The notes below the pieces were generated by a model. That model had not been told where the DNA came from, made no database searches, and worked only from the letters and a program-made list of their open reading frames with translations. Source: Dendrobium chrysotoxum (taxonomy: Eukaryota > Streptophyta > Magnoliopsida > Asparagales > Orchidaceae). From it: a stretch of 64,000 bases of DNA. A program made the position numbers and the translations under genes. How positions within the stretch are numbered: the stretch's first letter is position 1; each line of letters starts with the position of its first letter. Shown here piece by piece: positions 11,248 through 24,100 of the stretch. Location of the stretch: contig CM034307.1 in assembly GCA_019925795.1 (NCBI GenBank), forward strand, positions 36,605,201 to 36,669,200. Reading direction: 5' to 3'.

Positions 11248-11350
11248 CTATAGACACATCACAAGTCCAAGTGAGTGGCTATGATGTATTCTACTGATAT
11301 GTGCGTGAATAGATAATGATCACAAGTATGAGTGTACACTCATAAAAGAT

Positions 11351-11665
11351 GAGCATAGGCTCAAGTAATTTACTAACGTAATTTATAAGATAAATAATAT
11401 AAATTTTCTAAGGTGTATTATTGAAAGTAAAATAAGTGAGCGACTGTATGATTGTAGGACATAATATAAATAATTAAGTTAAGCATAAGTAATTAACTCA
11501 TATGATTGTACATTATATAAGATTAGCCTAAGCATAAATAATTAATTAATGTAACTTATAAGATAAATAATATACATGCTCTAAGGTGTATTATCAAAAG
11601 TAAAATAAGTGAGCGACTGTATGATTGTAGAGCATACTGTAAATAATTAACTTAACTACCTAAAA
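11351..11665 (+). repeat. Tandem repeat, 172-bp period, about 1.8 copies
   Basis: GTAATTTATAAGATAAATAA at 11,379 recurs as GTAACTTATAAGATAAATAA at 11,551. Both are followed by a CTAAGGTGTATTAT word and by GTGAGCGACTGTATGATTG. The surrounding DNA is AT-rich and non-coding. Confidence 0.75.
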
Positions 11666-11786
11666 TAAGATAATTAACTCATCAAACACCAAAATCACAC
11701 AAACAAACAAGTGTTCACACAACAATAAATATATCAATGTAAATATATAATGATATAAGTGAGAGTAATTAAACTATTAGGCACAT

Positions 11787-13920
11787 TATTAATAATTGCT
11801 CAATACTCTTTTTTTTTTTGGATAAAACCCAAATAGGGGCCTACGCATTAATTTAAAAATGGGCATTACAAGTCTTTAAAGGGCCGATAGCTCATTAAAA
11901 ATACAGCATTCAAAGAAAAACCTACGAGTCATCAATCTAAGCTATTAAAATAATAATAATAAAAAAAGAAGAGTAGTGGCTAACACAACACAAAAGAGAG
12001 ATCCATACTAGCAGAAATATGAAAAAGGAAACCAGAATTGGCAAAGCTGACCAAATGCAAAAACCAAGGATGCAAGACCAATGATAGGAAGCAAACAACA
12101 AAAGCAGCAACTGAACAACTTGCAAGAAAGAGCAATCCAACACAAAGAATGAGACCAAACACAAAGCCAAACTTAAAACCTCAAGGCACGGTGTTTTTTT
12201 TTCTTGCCAATAGAAATCCCTTTAGAATTCACTTGCACCGTGTTTAAATTACAATCATCATTTATACAGTTTGATAGGTCACCATGAGACCCCTCATAAC
12301 CCCAATCCTCGGTCGATTGAGAGAAAAACTAATCGGCCTTACCAACAGGAATATTAACCAGCACCTCCCCACCACTCATAGCCTCAACCTCAACATTAGA
12401 AGCAGAGAATCATGAATAGAAATTAAGGGAAGTTTATGAGGAATCACCAAATCTTGAACAATCACATTAGCATTCACATCAACATGACGGGAAACATTCC
12501 CCAAAGGCGTACTATCCAAACCATTAGTAAGCTCATTCACAATAACTTGTTCATCCATAACACCCAACGAATCCAAATGAGGCGTCTTAACTGGAGTAAT
12601 GTCAAGATTGCAGGAACTAGGTAAGGCTAAAGCATTATCAACCATACCATTGTTACCACCATTATAAAGCTTAGAAGATGCAGCCAGTAAGATCGAATTT
12701 AATGTAGCTATATTATTCAATTCATCCAAAGCAACAACATTAGCATTAGAAACATCCCTAGTAATCACCAAATTAGCACTTAGAAGACCATGAGTGAAAG
12801 TAGCATTAATTGTGTTATCTAAAATTTCCACAACAACAGCTGCTGCACCTCCAACGGGATGAACAACAATCAGAAGCTCTCTGCCCACAGGATTAATTTC
12901 ATTGACAATAAGAATCGTAGGGTTCGAGGATTGCACAGGACCCTCAAATAAATGAGGATGAAGAATAATACACTCGATTTTCCTATGCCCAATGGATTTA
13001 CAGTGAGCACAAAAAAGGAGGAAAAACTTTCATTTTGGCATGTTGAATGTAGCCAAACTTTTTCGGACCTAACCACACTCGATCGGTGTAACATTTGATA
13101 ATATCTAGTTCAACCAGAACATGCGCAAGAGAGGGATGCGAACCATAGGCCATAGCATGGTCGATTTTTAATGGATGACCAAACAAGGATCCCATACCAT
13201 GAATAATATGGGGGGAGAAGAGGTAAGGCCGCAAGTTTGGGAAAGAAACCCAAATGGGAATGACGGGAGAATCCACACCAATGTAAAAAAAAGGAGACCA
13301 TTTGGTCAATTTCATATAGCAATTATTTCAAAAATAAGATCTATGAGAGAAAACCCTGCTATAATCTAAATCATTAACTAATTTAATTAAACAATGCAAA
13401 GTATTACAAAGGGTCACAAAAAATTTGCCAATGATCTTAAGATTGAAAAAAGAACTTTTGAATAGCATCTAGAGAATGGCTGCGAGTAGAAAATTTACCG
13501 GCCAATGCAAATTCAAGAGGAGCCGTAAGAGCCAAGATCTCCTCCTCCAAGATCCAAAGAGATGGAAGTCCATGAAAAGTGGTGGAATTGAAGTTAGAAA
13601 AAGCCAAAGCGGGGGAAACACCAAATAAGGCATCGAGAAAAGAACGAGATTTTGTTGATCCATTCAAAAAGCCAAGGTTGTTAAGCCGATTCACCGCCAT
13701 TCCGGCCACGGAGGGCCGGAGGTGGACGAATCAACGAACGAGGAAGAGAAGCTAAAGAATGTATGAGAAAACTAACGAGAGGAAGAGAAGAAGACTTCCC
13801 TGAGAGAAGCAATGGCATCAAGCGGCGGCCATAGCCGTTGGGGTGAAAGCAGGATTGTAGAGAGAAAAGCTAGGGCATGAGGGGACTAAGCATTCACAAT
13901 ATTAATAATTGCTCAATACT
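11787..13920 (-). mobile_element. ORF1-only LINE (L1-type), with 21-bp target-site duplication
   Basis: A full short insertion in minus orientation. A perfect 21-bp duplication (TATTAATAATTGCTCAATAC plus T) lies at 11,787-11,807 and 13,900-13,920. The body is 11,808-13,899, with its poly(A) seen as T11 at 11,809-11,819. It holds ORF1 with an intact zinc knuckle and about 550 bp of 3' sequence, but no endonuclease or RT. A perfect duplication this long suggests a recent insertion. Confidence 0.85.
12376..13700 (-). pseudogene. LINE ORF1 (DUF4283 and CX2CX4HX4C zinc knuckle), frameshifted
   Basis: The likely ATG is at 13,698-13,700. The first DUF4283 part reads to about 13,437 (HGLPSLWILEEEILALTAPL). 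The second part is in another frame at 13,315-12,998 (PVIPIWVSFPNLRPYLFSPH), and the zinc knuckle CAHCKSIGHRKIEC lies at 12,970-13,011. A Val/Asn-rich tail (12,936-12,376) follows. Family knowledge: this protein binds LINE RNA. At least two frame changes and a stop after 13,437 disable it. The knuckle keeps all four ligands, unlike the copy at 3.5 kb. Confidence 0.8.
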
Positions 13921-15404
13921 TGAATCATTACATAGCTTTCACAAATGACTCTGAACAACTCTTTATAAATCCCAAACTTCTAACAAAAATCAAACTATTA
14001 CTTATGTTATATTTTTAGATTAACTATTTGATTGTTGTTTATGATTAAAGGATTAACTATTTTAGATTGTATTATTGTTTTTGATTTTGCATACCATCCT
14101 TGATTACTTGCATGATCCCTAACCATATGTAATATCCAATAGGGAATGCAAATATAGATTTGCAAATAAATCTTTAAATGTAGTGCATATTTAATATTTT
14201 TTAAAAAATAAAATTTATAACTTATAAATTGAAATAAAAATATTTTTTAAGTGTGTTTTCCATCCTTAAATCATTGGTTTAATATAACTCATTCCTAAAA
14301 TTAAGAACAATGACACTTTGCACTTAAGTTTTCATGAAGTCTTAATCTCGAGTCCATTTTTAAATGAAAAAATGCTCATCTTCATGGTTTTTAATATATT
14401 CAGTCACTTATAAAGTAATCAATAAATTATTAGATACCAATATATAATATTTATTATCATCAAGTCATCAATAATCTTCAAATAAGTCATGTACTTATGC
14501 GATTAATAATCTTTTTAGATTTTATGATGATAAATCAATGTTAACATAAAAAAGATAAAATATGCTATATAAGTAATACATAGTAAATCTTTTCATTTTA
14601 AAATCATAAAAAAGGTTTATCATGAGGTTTATGATTATTGTAACCACTATTGATATTCTTCCTACTAAATATGATAATCCCTATTTGAAAATAATAACAT
14701 ATAAATGATAAAAAAAAAAATTTATCAAGCTTGAAAATAACATATAAGATTTTTCTATCTCTAATATTATAAATATTAATTAGCAAGTACTAATAATAAA
14801 ATTAAAGTTACTATAATCATTAATACAATTGCAAAGCATAATTTATGCAAAGAAAGGCTCATAGCTTAATAAAAATTTTATGGCAATTATTATATATATG
14901 CTAGAACATGCAACTAAATCATTTTCAAAACAAAGACACTATTATCAATAACTACTAAGGAAATGGGTATCATATTAAATACATAAAGTTATTGATTACT
15001 TAGCATATTCTACATAGCTTAATTAAAGGTTTACATGCCACTTTCTTAATAAAAGCTAGTTGAGAGGGTTCATGGGGTCAAAAAAAGTTGCCTAAGCTTG
15101 ATAACACCATAGTTTGGATCACTTGGTCCACAAATTAAATTGAGATAAAAAAAAGCAATTCTAATCAAGCAAGAATTAGTTATGCAACAATTACTAGGTA
15201 GCCATACACTATGTAAATTTGAAGTTCATAAGTATCAAGATATGATACTAACAACCATATTTTAATAAAAAAAAAATCATATTTTAAGATTGATAATAAC
15301 TTGCGTTAATGCAAAAATGTTATCATATTTCTCATTCATTGTTTTCCAATGTCCTTCGTGGCATGACCTTCATCATCCAAAACAAACACAAAGCATGGTG
15401 ATTT
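13921..15404. other. AT-rich non-coding DNA, nothing recognised
   Basis: No protein-like frame, terminal repeat or tandem array is visible. Homopolymer A/T runs are common. Confidence 0.6.
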
Positions 15405-15497
15405 AGGTTTTGTTTGGGATAGCTTTCTTACCGCTTCTTAAAGCAGCTTAGAAAGCTGCTTGAAGGAGCGGTAAGAAAGCCATTCCAAACGAAGCCT
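15405..15497. mobile_element. MITE-like inverted-repeat element, 93 bp
   Basis: GGTTTTGTTTGGGATAGC at the left is mirrored by the right end, whose complement begins GGCTTCGTTTGGAATGGC. The homology continues inward through CTTTCTTACCGCT to AGCAGC, so the whole element folds as one hairpin. TTA on both sides may be a 3-bp target duplication, which would fit a Tourist-type (PIF/Harbinger) MITE. It is the same family as 6,389-6,532. Confidence 0.7.
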
Positions 15498-17453
15498 TAA
15501 ACTTATATATCAAGTGATGGCAAGCCCCTCAACAAAACCTACTTTTAGAAAAGTATTACATGCTTTGATTGCCACTTTCCTTTGGTAAGGTTGGTACAAA
15601 TAACTTCGCATAATCTTTTAATCATTATTTATTAATAATGCATTAGATCTTATCCAAATATTTTTCTCTAAAAATTCGATTCCTTTTTTCTTAAACATAT
15701 ATAATTTAGTATAAAGAAAGTAAATTATAATAAATAGAAAAGGAATGAGCAAAATATCAATCACTACATATTAAAACTCACTTTATTGGGAGAACATATT
15801 GATCAATATAATTAATAATTGCATTTGTAATCTTAAGATGATAAAAATGTTTCTCCTAAGGAATACCTCCATTTATTGAAAAATAATTCCCTTGAGTTTA
15901 AGTGATGAGTTCTTCGAACCTATGTTCAATTGCAAAATTTTAATACTATGATTCTTAAAATTTCCTTTCACAAAGGAAAGATAAGTAAATTTCTTAAAGT
16001 ATTTTTGTATTCACTTTGGAATGCTAAATATTACAAAGTTTACCGAGAAACTTCTCTCATTGATTAAGGTTCTTTAACTTTACAACATACTTTCACTGTG
16101 GAATCTAAGAAAGTTCGTGAGAATCAGGGAGAGTTTGGGAGTTTTGCTAGTAGCACTATGGTGTTGGAGGTTGTAGCACTGCGATGTTAGGCTGAATTAA
16201 TACTTTTTAAAATAAAAAATATCTAAAGTCACTAACGCCAACCCAAGTGCCTAGCAGCTTGCCAATGAAGAAAGGATAGGAGAGGAAGGAAAGAGAAGGA
16301 AAAAGAGAATATTCAAGATCCAAAATATGATTATTGTCCGTCCGATCAGTTAGGAGAATTGTCAGAATCAAGGTAGGAAACTCATACCATATTTCTATTT
16401 TCAATTCTGATGTGTATAACAAAAGATATGCTTTTAAAAGTATTTTTCTTAAGTTTTAAGAAGATTTTACCATATACCTTTTAGTGTATTGTTTTTTTTT
16501 CTGTTATGCCCAATTTCACTATAAGAATGTAAAATTTTATCGGTCGATTTATTATGTGTGAATTTTTAATTATTCAGAAGATGGTACCATATTGAACTAT
16601 AGTATAGTTAATCAAGTATGTTGTTTTAGCATTATACACAATCTTTATGAAATTGGTAAAGTTCTGAGCACTTTATGTTGATACCCAAAATGTGGGGGTT
16701 TTTTTATACAAGTTGACCTATGATGCTATTTTCTTAGAAAGTTCAAGTGCATGCTACATTTCCATTATCATGCATTTCATGATATGGAGTTTCTAAAATA
16801 GAATGGAAAAAACTCTGGAAAATTTTTGCTTGGGCCCAAGGTAGAAATGATATGTATTAAAATACTCTATTTGGCTCTGAATTGGTTGTATTGAAATTAT
16901 GTTCTGTTTTGGTTTTTCCCTGCTATGCACATGTCTTGAATATGTGGGAGGTGAAAGATTTAAGAGTTGTAAGAGGCATCAATACCTATACATTATACAT
17001 TCATAAGTGCATTCCTATACCTAAAACTTCAAGTTAAATAATATTCTTATGATTTTATTTTAATCTCTTTCAGTATTATGCATTGAATTCTGTTATGGGA
17101 AACATGGTTGACCTACTGAATTATATACTCACTTTGTTGTTATATCATTTTAGAAAAAGGTAAATATTTTGTTGAGTAGGTCCAATTCAATAAGAAGCAG
17201 AAGGCAGGTTTAGTAGGTATTTATGATTTTGTAGCTCATATTGTATTTATATTTTTGTTGGAAGAATTAGAATCTGGACTTTTATAAATGATTATTTTGG
17301 GAAGTGAATTTGTGGTTTACGTAATCTGAATATTTATTTTATAAATTCTTGATGTTTAGTTGTCTATGGTGTATATGAATTTATTGAGGATGATAAATTT
17401 AGAAGTATAGGAAAGTAGATTCAAATTCCTCCTTTAGATCTTGGGGTGTTACA
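15498..17453. other. AT-rich DNA ending in an LTR-like terminus
   Basis: No coding content is recognised. The right edge reads ...CTTGGGGTGTTACA and stops exactly where LINE ORF2 sequence begins. On the minus strand this is TGTAACACCCC, a common start of plant gypsy LTRs, so a solo LTR or LTR edge inserted in the LINE is likely. The left boundary is uncertain. One weak candidate starts at 15,061 (CTAGT then TGAGAGG), which would pair with TTAGT after 17,453. Confidence 0.35.
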
Positions 17454-19213
17454 TTAGTAAGCTCGATAAGCAAGCCCTAGTTTCCGCAGGGACCTTCCAT
17501 GAGAAGAAATGGTTATCACAGGGGCTCTCCAAGGGGGGATGCTGGTAGATGTTGGCGGCCACTCATCATAGTCCAAAAGAAAACCAATAGGAGCCATATA
17601 GTTGGACTGATAAGCAGAAAGAACCCATGCCCCCAAAAAGTTCTCGTATGAGTAGTATAACATTTCCAACATGGCAGAGGGTCAAAAAATTAAAAGCAAT
17701 TTGGAAAAACAGACTTAAGCCTTTCAATAATTTTCCAAGATGATGCCTTTAGAGAGATGGCCTTTTTAATTTTAGTATAGACAGAGGAGCAGCCCTATTT
17801 TTTAGAGAAATAAATGTCATTTTTTCCCTCCATAAAAAAATACAAAGAGAAATAGATAATCATATAGCATAAGTTCTTGATTTGCGAGGTTAATAAAGGC
17901 ATGTTAGCATAGTGATCGAATAATTGTTGCAAATTGGGCCTTAGCAAGAAACTTCTTATCCGAGGTAGCAACACCGATATAATAGAAAAAGAGAAATCAC
18001 ACTCAAAGAACAGATGTAGGTGTTTTTTAGCACATTTGAAGCCAATGTAACAAGTGGGAGGGATAATAATACTTCTCTTAATAAGCAGGTCAGCCATTTT
18101 TATACCCTTAAGGGTAGCCATCCAAGCATAAGAGTACCAAAGGGCACATTTCTTATACCAAATGTATTTAAACCTAGGAACAATCTATGCATTACCATAA
18201 AAATGGGTAATAAGTATTTTGAAAGAGGGGCTCTCAGAGCCACTCCAAGAGATAGTAGAGGTTTGATTTTCCAGAATAGGAGCTATGGATATGGCATGTT
18301 TTATAAGTTCAAAAAAATACTCCAAGATATTCCAATTTCCATTCAAAATAAATGCATTCACTAGCATATGAGTATTACGGGGAAGGTTCATGAGTTCTGA
18401 GACAGATTCACAGTTACACCACAGATTCCAAAACATAGAGAGCTTACTACCAAAAGAAGTAATGTTTAGAGAGATCTAATCTCTTATTCTGTAAGCAACA
18501 TTACATAAAAGTTTCCAAAATTTAAATGATTTAACTAAAGTGGACTTCCAAGGGAATTCGTATTTGAGCTTGAACCAAGGAGCAAGCAGTGAATCATTAT
18601 TGAAAAGACACCTAATTAGAGCACATCTGTAACCATGATATAGGGATTGGTTAGCAGGAATCCCTCATCCTCCTAAATTCCTGGGTCGATAATGTTTTTT
18701 TCCAAGAAATTAGTTGAAACTTTTTTCCATTAATGTTGCCATGAAATAGAAATCTAGAGCATAGCATGTATGCGCAACAAGACTTAAGAATAATTGAGCC
18801 TTTAATCCAATAAGCAAGAGTATTCAAAATATTGAACCTCAAAAATTGAATCCTTACTGCAAAAGACAAAAAATTTACTTTCCAACCATTTAGTAGAGTA
18901 GAATCCTACTTAACAAAGGTTGGAAGTGAGCAGTCAAAAGCTTTTTATTAGAAATAGATAAGATTAGATATTTCAGGAAAGAATCAACCTGAGGGATGTC
19001 AAGAATGGAATATATATCGACGATAGTAGGGTTATTAGCAGAGAAGATGATGGAGCTTTTAGAATGATTGAAGTGTATTCCATAAGCCATAGTGAAGGAG
19101 TGTAAAATATAATTAAGAGAAGAAGCATTCTATGTAAAAGCTTTCTCAAACACAAGCACATCATCATTGTGAAGCAAATGATTATAATTAATGCCATTTG
19201 CCATGATACTCGC
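17454..19213 (-). pseudogene. LINE ORF2, 3' third (RT palm end, thumb, zf-RVT)
   Basis: LINE ORF2 encodes the endonuclease/reverse transcriptase that copies LINE RNA at the insertion site. Reading from 19,213: an NDDVLVF motif equivalent to the RT catalytic [YF]-A-D-D box (here H-N-D-D, keeping both Asp), then a HFNHSKSSIIFS segment at about 19,080-19,045, then a zf-RVT-like cysteine/histidine cluster (CAKKHLHLFFECDFS, about 18,040-17,990). Stops and frame changes are frequent. The upstream continuation of this gene is at 58,350-58,927, 39 kb away, because of nested insertions. The 3' end is cut at 17,454 by the LTR-like edge. Confidence 0.75.
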
Positions 19214-21160
19214 TGTAATAGCCCATATTATGACTCAATCAAATAAATTTTTTTTAGGGGACATTATAAATTCAAATCACAAATTATTTTTGTCATAACA
19301 TAGATATTATAGTGATTTGATTACACTTATTTTTCCATAGTATTTGTCACTGATGCAAATCCTTAAGAAATAGATATCTGTTGGGACAAGTAAGAATTTT
19401 GTGACCATCAAGTATCCGTTTTGATAATTAATTCCACCAAAATTTTTAAATAAAATATATTATTTTATGGATATTTTTCTATAGTTTTTGAAGCACTAAA
19501 AAGATTTATATGAATTTTATATTGAATATTGATTAAATTATATAATTATAATTATATTATATTATTATTTTATTATAAATATCTTAAAGCATAAAAAACT
19601 TTGCTTAATCTATTTCGCTCATTTTGTTTAATAGAGAGCCTAAGGAGAAAATTAGGGAAATTTGAGAGAAAAAAAGAAGAGAGAGAAAAAGAGAATTAGG
19701 ATTTGGAGGCCATAAAGCGATTTTCGTCAGTCGACCCTATTGAAAAATTTTCTCATCTCATTATAAAGAACCATTATCTTATTTTTTTTAATTTAATAAT
19801 TTACTATTTTTTATGTTTTTTTATCAAATTTGTATTCTTATTATTAAAAAATAAGGATAATTTTGTATGGGAAAAAATTTCTCCGTATAACTTTTTATAT
19901 GTTATATATATATATATTGAGATTATGAACATTTTATTTATTTAAGATTTTCCATCAGGTGATTTTAAAAAAGCAAGAATTTTTTCCAATTTAGAAATTT
20001 AATTTGACATTTAAAAATAAAGTTGTATTTCAATTAAAATTTTAGAATGTTGTTATATATGATCTCTAGTAATTTGATTAATTTCTAAAAATGTGAATAT
20101 TTGCTCAGTAGGGTTTTCTGTTGTTTATCGTTAGAATATTTTGGCACTTTCTAAATTAAGTTTAATTATACTTTATTTACTGCAATGCATTGAAAATGAA
20201 TATGGATATGTGGTTATTTAATAGTTGGTCATTATTATTATTATAATATTATAATAATAAGATGTGTGTGGGAAAAAATAAGTAAAGACTAATTATTCAC
20301 TAACATTTCCTAGAGACTGATTGACCCATACAGGATAGTCGGTCGACGGGCTTCTCTTTAAATACTGTAGTTTGGTGTTATCTTTTTTTGATTCATGTAA
20401 TTCACTTGTTTGAGAGTTATAAAGAGATTATTACTGTGCCGACGAGCAAAGAGTGGCAACTCTATTTACTAAGCTAATGGTTTACTGATACCGATATGAC
20501 ATTAGAAAAAATACCACTTAAATTAGGACTTCTTACTTATTTAGTATGACTATTGAAATGCAAGATAGCATGTGTACATAGTTATAAGATTTTACTATAT
20601 TAATTATATGATTGATTTACTAATTGATAGTATTGATACGATAACTACTTTATTGATTTGATAATTGTCCTAGTTTTTTGATTCCACCACTAAACTATTT
20701 TACTGGTTTCTATACCATACTATTTTACTATTTATATATTCTACTGCTACTGCTTATGCACTTTAATATTTCTACATTGATTTATAATTATGTGATTACT
20801 ACTAATGTGATTTGACTATTGATATGCATATTACTTCTTTGTCATACATTGAGTTCACTTGTAGGATTTGGTTACTTGTTGGGCTCTTGAGCTCATTATA
20901 TGTGGTTAAATGATTTTAGGTCAGGGCAAGGGAGAAGGACTACGAAATTGACAAGGATTCTTTAGGTTCAGGTTCTTATTATTGTAGCTATTCTTTTATA
21001 CTCAGGATATGATAGATATGTTATGATTGTATAAATCTTAAGTAGTGTACATGATTTTTTGAAAAGAAATAAATAGATAAATAAAATTAATTAGCTCCAG
21101 TTGTGTAAATTAAAAGATAAAAGAAAGAATTCTTCCAAATTAAATTATGGATCCTAACAA
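19214..21160 (+). repeat. LTR A of the Tekay-like tandem
   Basis: Starts TGTAATAGCCCATATT and ends GGATCCTAACA. It is followed by ATTAGTATCATAGC, a decayed form of the tRNA-iMet primer-binding site that is better preserved after LTR B. LTRs A, B and C are clearly homologous end to end but visibly diverged. Confidence 0.75.
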
Positions 21161-22249
21161 TTAGTATCATAGCAATATTGTTAAAAGAATTAATTATTAT
21201 CAAAGCTGTAGAAATTGGTTGAGAGTTAGGTAGATTGGGTAGACTAAGGTGCATTATTTTGCATACATAATTAATTACATTTATGAATTATTTAGATCAG
21301 AAAGAATCGTATTAAAGTGAATAATTGTAATGGATTTTCCAAAGTAAGATGTACCAAATGAGCAACACAGTGTAGCTCCAATGCCATCAAATAGTGTTAT
21401 GCACTTGGCCACTATTATAACACAGGTAATAGGGGATGCACACAGTAAGTTAACTAGAAGTAAAGAATAAGAGGGAGACAAGTACTTTATACATTACATA
21501 AGTTGAAGTCTCTATTACTTAAAGGAGTTATAAGACCTCAAACTATAGAAGACTAGTTATTGAGGATAGAGAAAATATTTAACAACATGCAGTATCTAAA
21601 GAATAAAAAGATATTATCGATTGTGTTCCTCTTTGAAGGAGAGGGTGAGAGATGATAGTTTGAATAGTAGAGAGATAAATTTCAGGGGAAAATAAATATT
21701 GAGATCACTTGGGTTGAATTTACTTTTATATTTTGAATGTAGTTTATACCTCCTTCAACCCGATGATAGATACAAGAAGCATTATCAAGTTGGAGCACTG
21801 ACGTAAGATAGTGATATAGTATGAGATTGAGTTTACTACACTGGCTAGATATACTCCTCACTTGATCCCTACTATTGAAGAAAAGTGTTATAAATTTTTA
21901 CAGGGATTGAACAGAGAGCTAAGACATTCATTAGCACCTTTAAAGATTCAAGAGTTTTTTGAGTTGGTGGAGCAGGCCAGACTGATATAGATTGATTTGA
22001 TAGCACCAACATCCAGATATGAGATGGGCTCCAAATATGATGTTAGTATGAGGAGCAGATATGGGACAAACATGGATAGAGATAAAGAAAGTGATAAGAA
22101 ATGTTGTTATAGTTCTTTGAGGGGATTTGGATCGATAATATCTACTGATGGTTACATTGATGCATTCATTATGGTCGATGAAATCCAGGTCAATGTTATA
22201 TATTGATGGGGAGATATTTTCATTATGGGCAGGAAGGACATAAGGTAAC
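21161..22249 (+). pseudogene. Tekay-like gag, 5' part (interrupted)
   Basis: Gag is the capsid/nucleocapsid precursor of LTR retrotransposons. Words matching the better-preserved copy at 54,688-56,216 occur in order, but stops and shifts leave only short frames (for example 21,997-22,206). The segment breaks at GTAAC (22,245-22,249), which is the target duplication of the 29.8-kb insertion, and resumes at 52,051. Confidence 0.6.
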
Positions 22250-22459
22250 TGTTGACCTCATTTTTATATGAGGTCAATAGGACTAATCCAGACCTTAGGA
22301 TCTTTTCAATCCTTAGAATTTAACCTTGACCCTAGGATCAATCTGATCTTAGATCAATCCAAACTTTCAGTCAATTCAGATTTCAAATCCATTTTAATTT
22401 CAAACCCATTTAAGCTTCAAATCAAACTCAACATTAAGCTAATCCAGATCTATTCAATT

Positions 22460-22790
22460 TCTAGATCATCCTAGACCTTAGATCCTAGGATTTCTAAACT
22501 TTAGGATTCTCCTAGATTTCTAACCCTAGGATCTACCTAGACTCTAGATCAGTCTAGGTCTTAGGATTCTCCTAGGCCTCAGATCTATCTAGACCCTAGG
22601 ATCTTCCTAGAATCCAGACTTTAGGATATATTCTAGATCCTAAGAACCTTCTAGATCCCAGACCTTAGGGTTTACTAGACTCTAGGAACTTCCTAGACTT
22701 CAGTCCCTAGGATCTACTCTGGACCCTAGGATTCCCTTAGATCAATTTAGGTCTTAGGATTCTCCTAGACCTTAGATCTATCCAGACCTC
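22460..22790. repeat. Degenerate CCTAGG/TCTAGA repeats
   Basis: Mirrored counterpart of 1,280-1,760: many words such as CCTAGGATCTACCTAGACTC, with palindromic cores. Non-coding. Confidence 0.65.
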
Positions 22791-23379
22791 AAATCCATTC
22801 AAACTCCAGACCAACCTAGACTTTAAATCAATCTATTCAAGACTCAAATCAATCTATAGTTTAACTCAATTCAAACCCCTGACCAATCCTGACTTTTAAA
22901 CAATTCAGATCTAGCTGTCATAGCCTCTGACCTGACTTTAATCCTATCTAATCATCTACAATCATCCAAATGATTGTAAATGATTTAGATAGTTCAAACC
23001 CTATCATTCAAACTCAAAATCCAGCTCAAATCTAGAAATCCAGACTCAATTCCAAGGCTAAAGGTCTAAGTCCTAAAAGCCTTTTCCAATGAATCTTTGA
23101 ACATTTTAAAACCCTATCAAATGGCTTCTGATTTAGGGTCTATCAGTTCCATACTGATGTGATATGTCTCTAGAGGCAACCTTCTAAATTTGAGCTCATT
23201 CTGAGGTCTCTAACCCCAGAAACTGAATTGAAATCCAAAGGCTGTAAAACCTTCAAATATTTACAATCCATGCCACTGGACCTGCCACCCAGTGGATCGT
23301 GACCTTGGAGCCTTCTCCAAACTCTCATATCACTTCCAGACCTTTATTATGATCCATTGAGCATTAAACTGCATTTTAT

Positions 23380-24100
23380 TGGACTCAATTTGACCCCTAG
23401 TTGACCAGGGGTCAAAATGACCAAAATACCCCTATGGGAGGTAAATGGTCATTTGAACCAAATGAGCTCCAAATCAAATGCAACCACCTCTAGAAAATTT
23501 CAAATGTAAAACCAAATCCATTGAACCCAAATCCAGACCCTTGATCAATCTGGTTGACCAAGTCAACCAGGCTGACCAAATAGACCTCTCAAGGGTCAAA
23601 ACAGGTCATTTTGACCAAATGACCTCCTCAGACCTTGGGACCACCTCCATTGGTCTCCAAATGTCATTTTAAATCTGTTGAGCTCAATCCCAGACCCTGG
23701 ACCCACCTGGTTGACCAAGTCAACCGGGGTTCACCTAAAAGCCCATTAAGGGCCCAAATTGGTCATTTTGACTAAACAACCTCTCCAGACCTTGAGACCA
23801 CCACGAGTAGACTCAAAATTTTATTTTGAGCTAATTGAACCTAGTCCATGACCCTGGGTCAACTTGGTTGACCAAGTCAACCTAGTTGACCCATTAGGCC
23901 CATTAAGGGCCTAAATAGGTGTTTTTGATCAAATGATTATTTTGATCCCTGAAGACACTCCTAATAGACTCCAAATATCATTTAAAATTGATTCAGTCCA
24001 AATTCATCCCCTGGGTCAACCTGGTTGACCAAGTCGACCTAGGTTGACCTAAACACCCCTTCAAGCCCTTAATGGGTTATTTCAACCCATTCAACCTCCT
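23380..24100. repeat. Degenerate ~155-bp tandem array with GGTTGACC...GGTCAACC palindromes
   Basis: GGTTGACCAAGTCAACC-like palindromes occur near 23,555, 23,710, 23,867 and 24,020, with GGTCATTTTGACC-like words between them. This is the inverted counterpart of 20-590. Each palindrome contains two TTGACY cores, the sequence bound by plant WRKY factors. Whether they are bound here is unknown. Confidence 0.7.

Noticed and set aside
11937..12247. Short frames on both strands at the LINE 3' end
   Set aside because: They lie in the LINE 3' untranslated region and are hydrophobic or Lys/Asn-rich strings from biased sequence.
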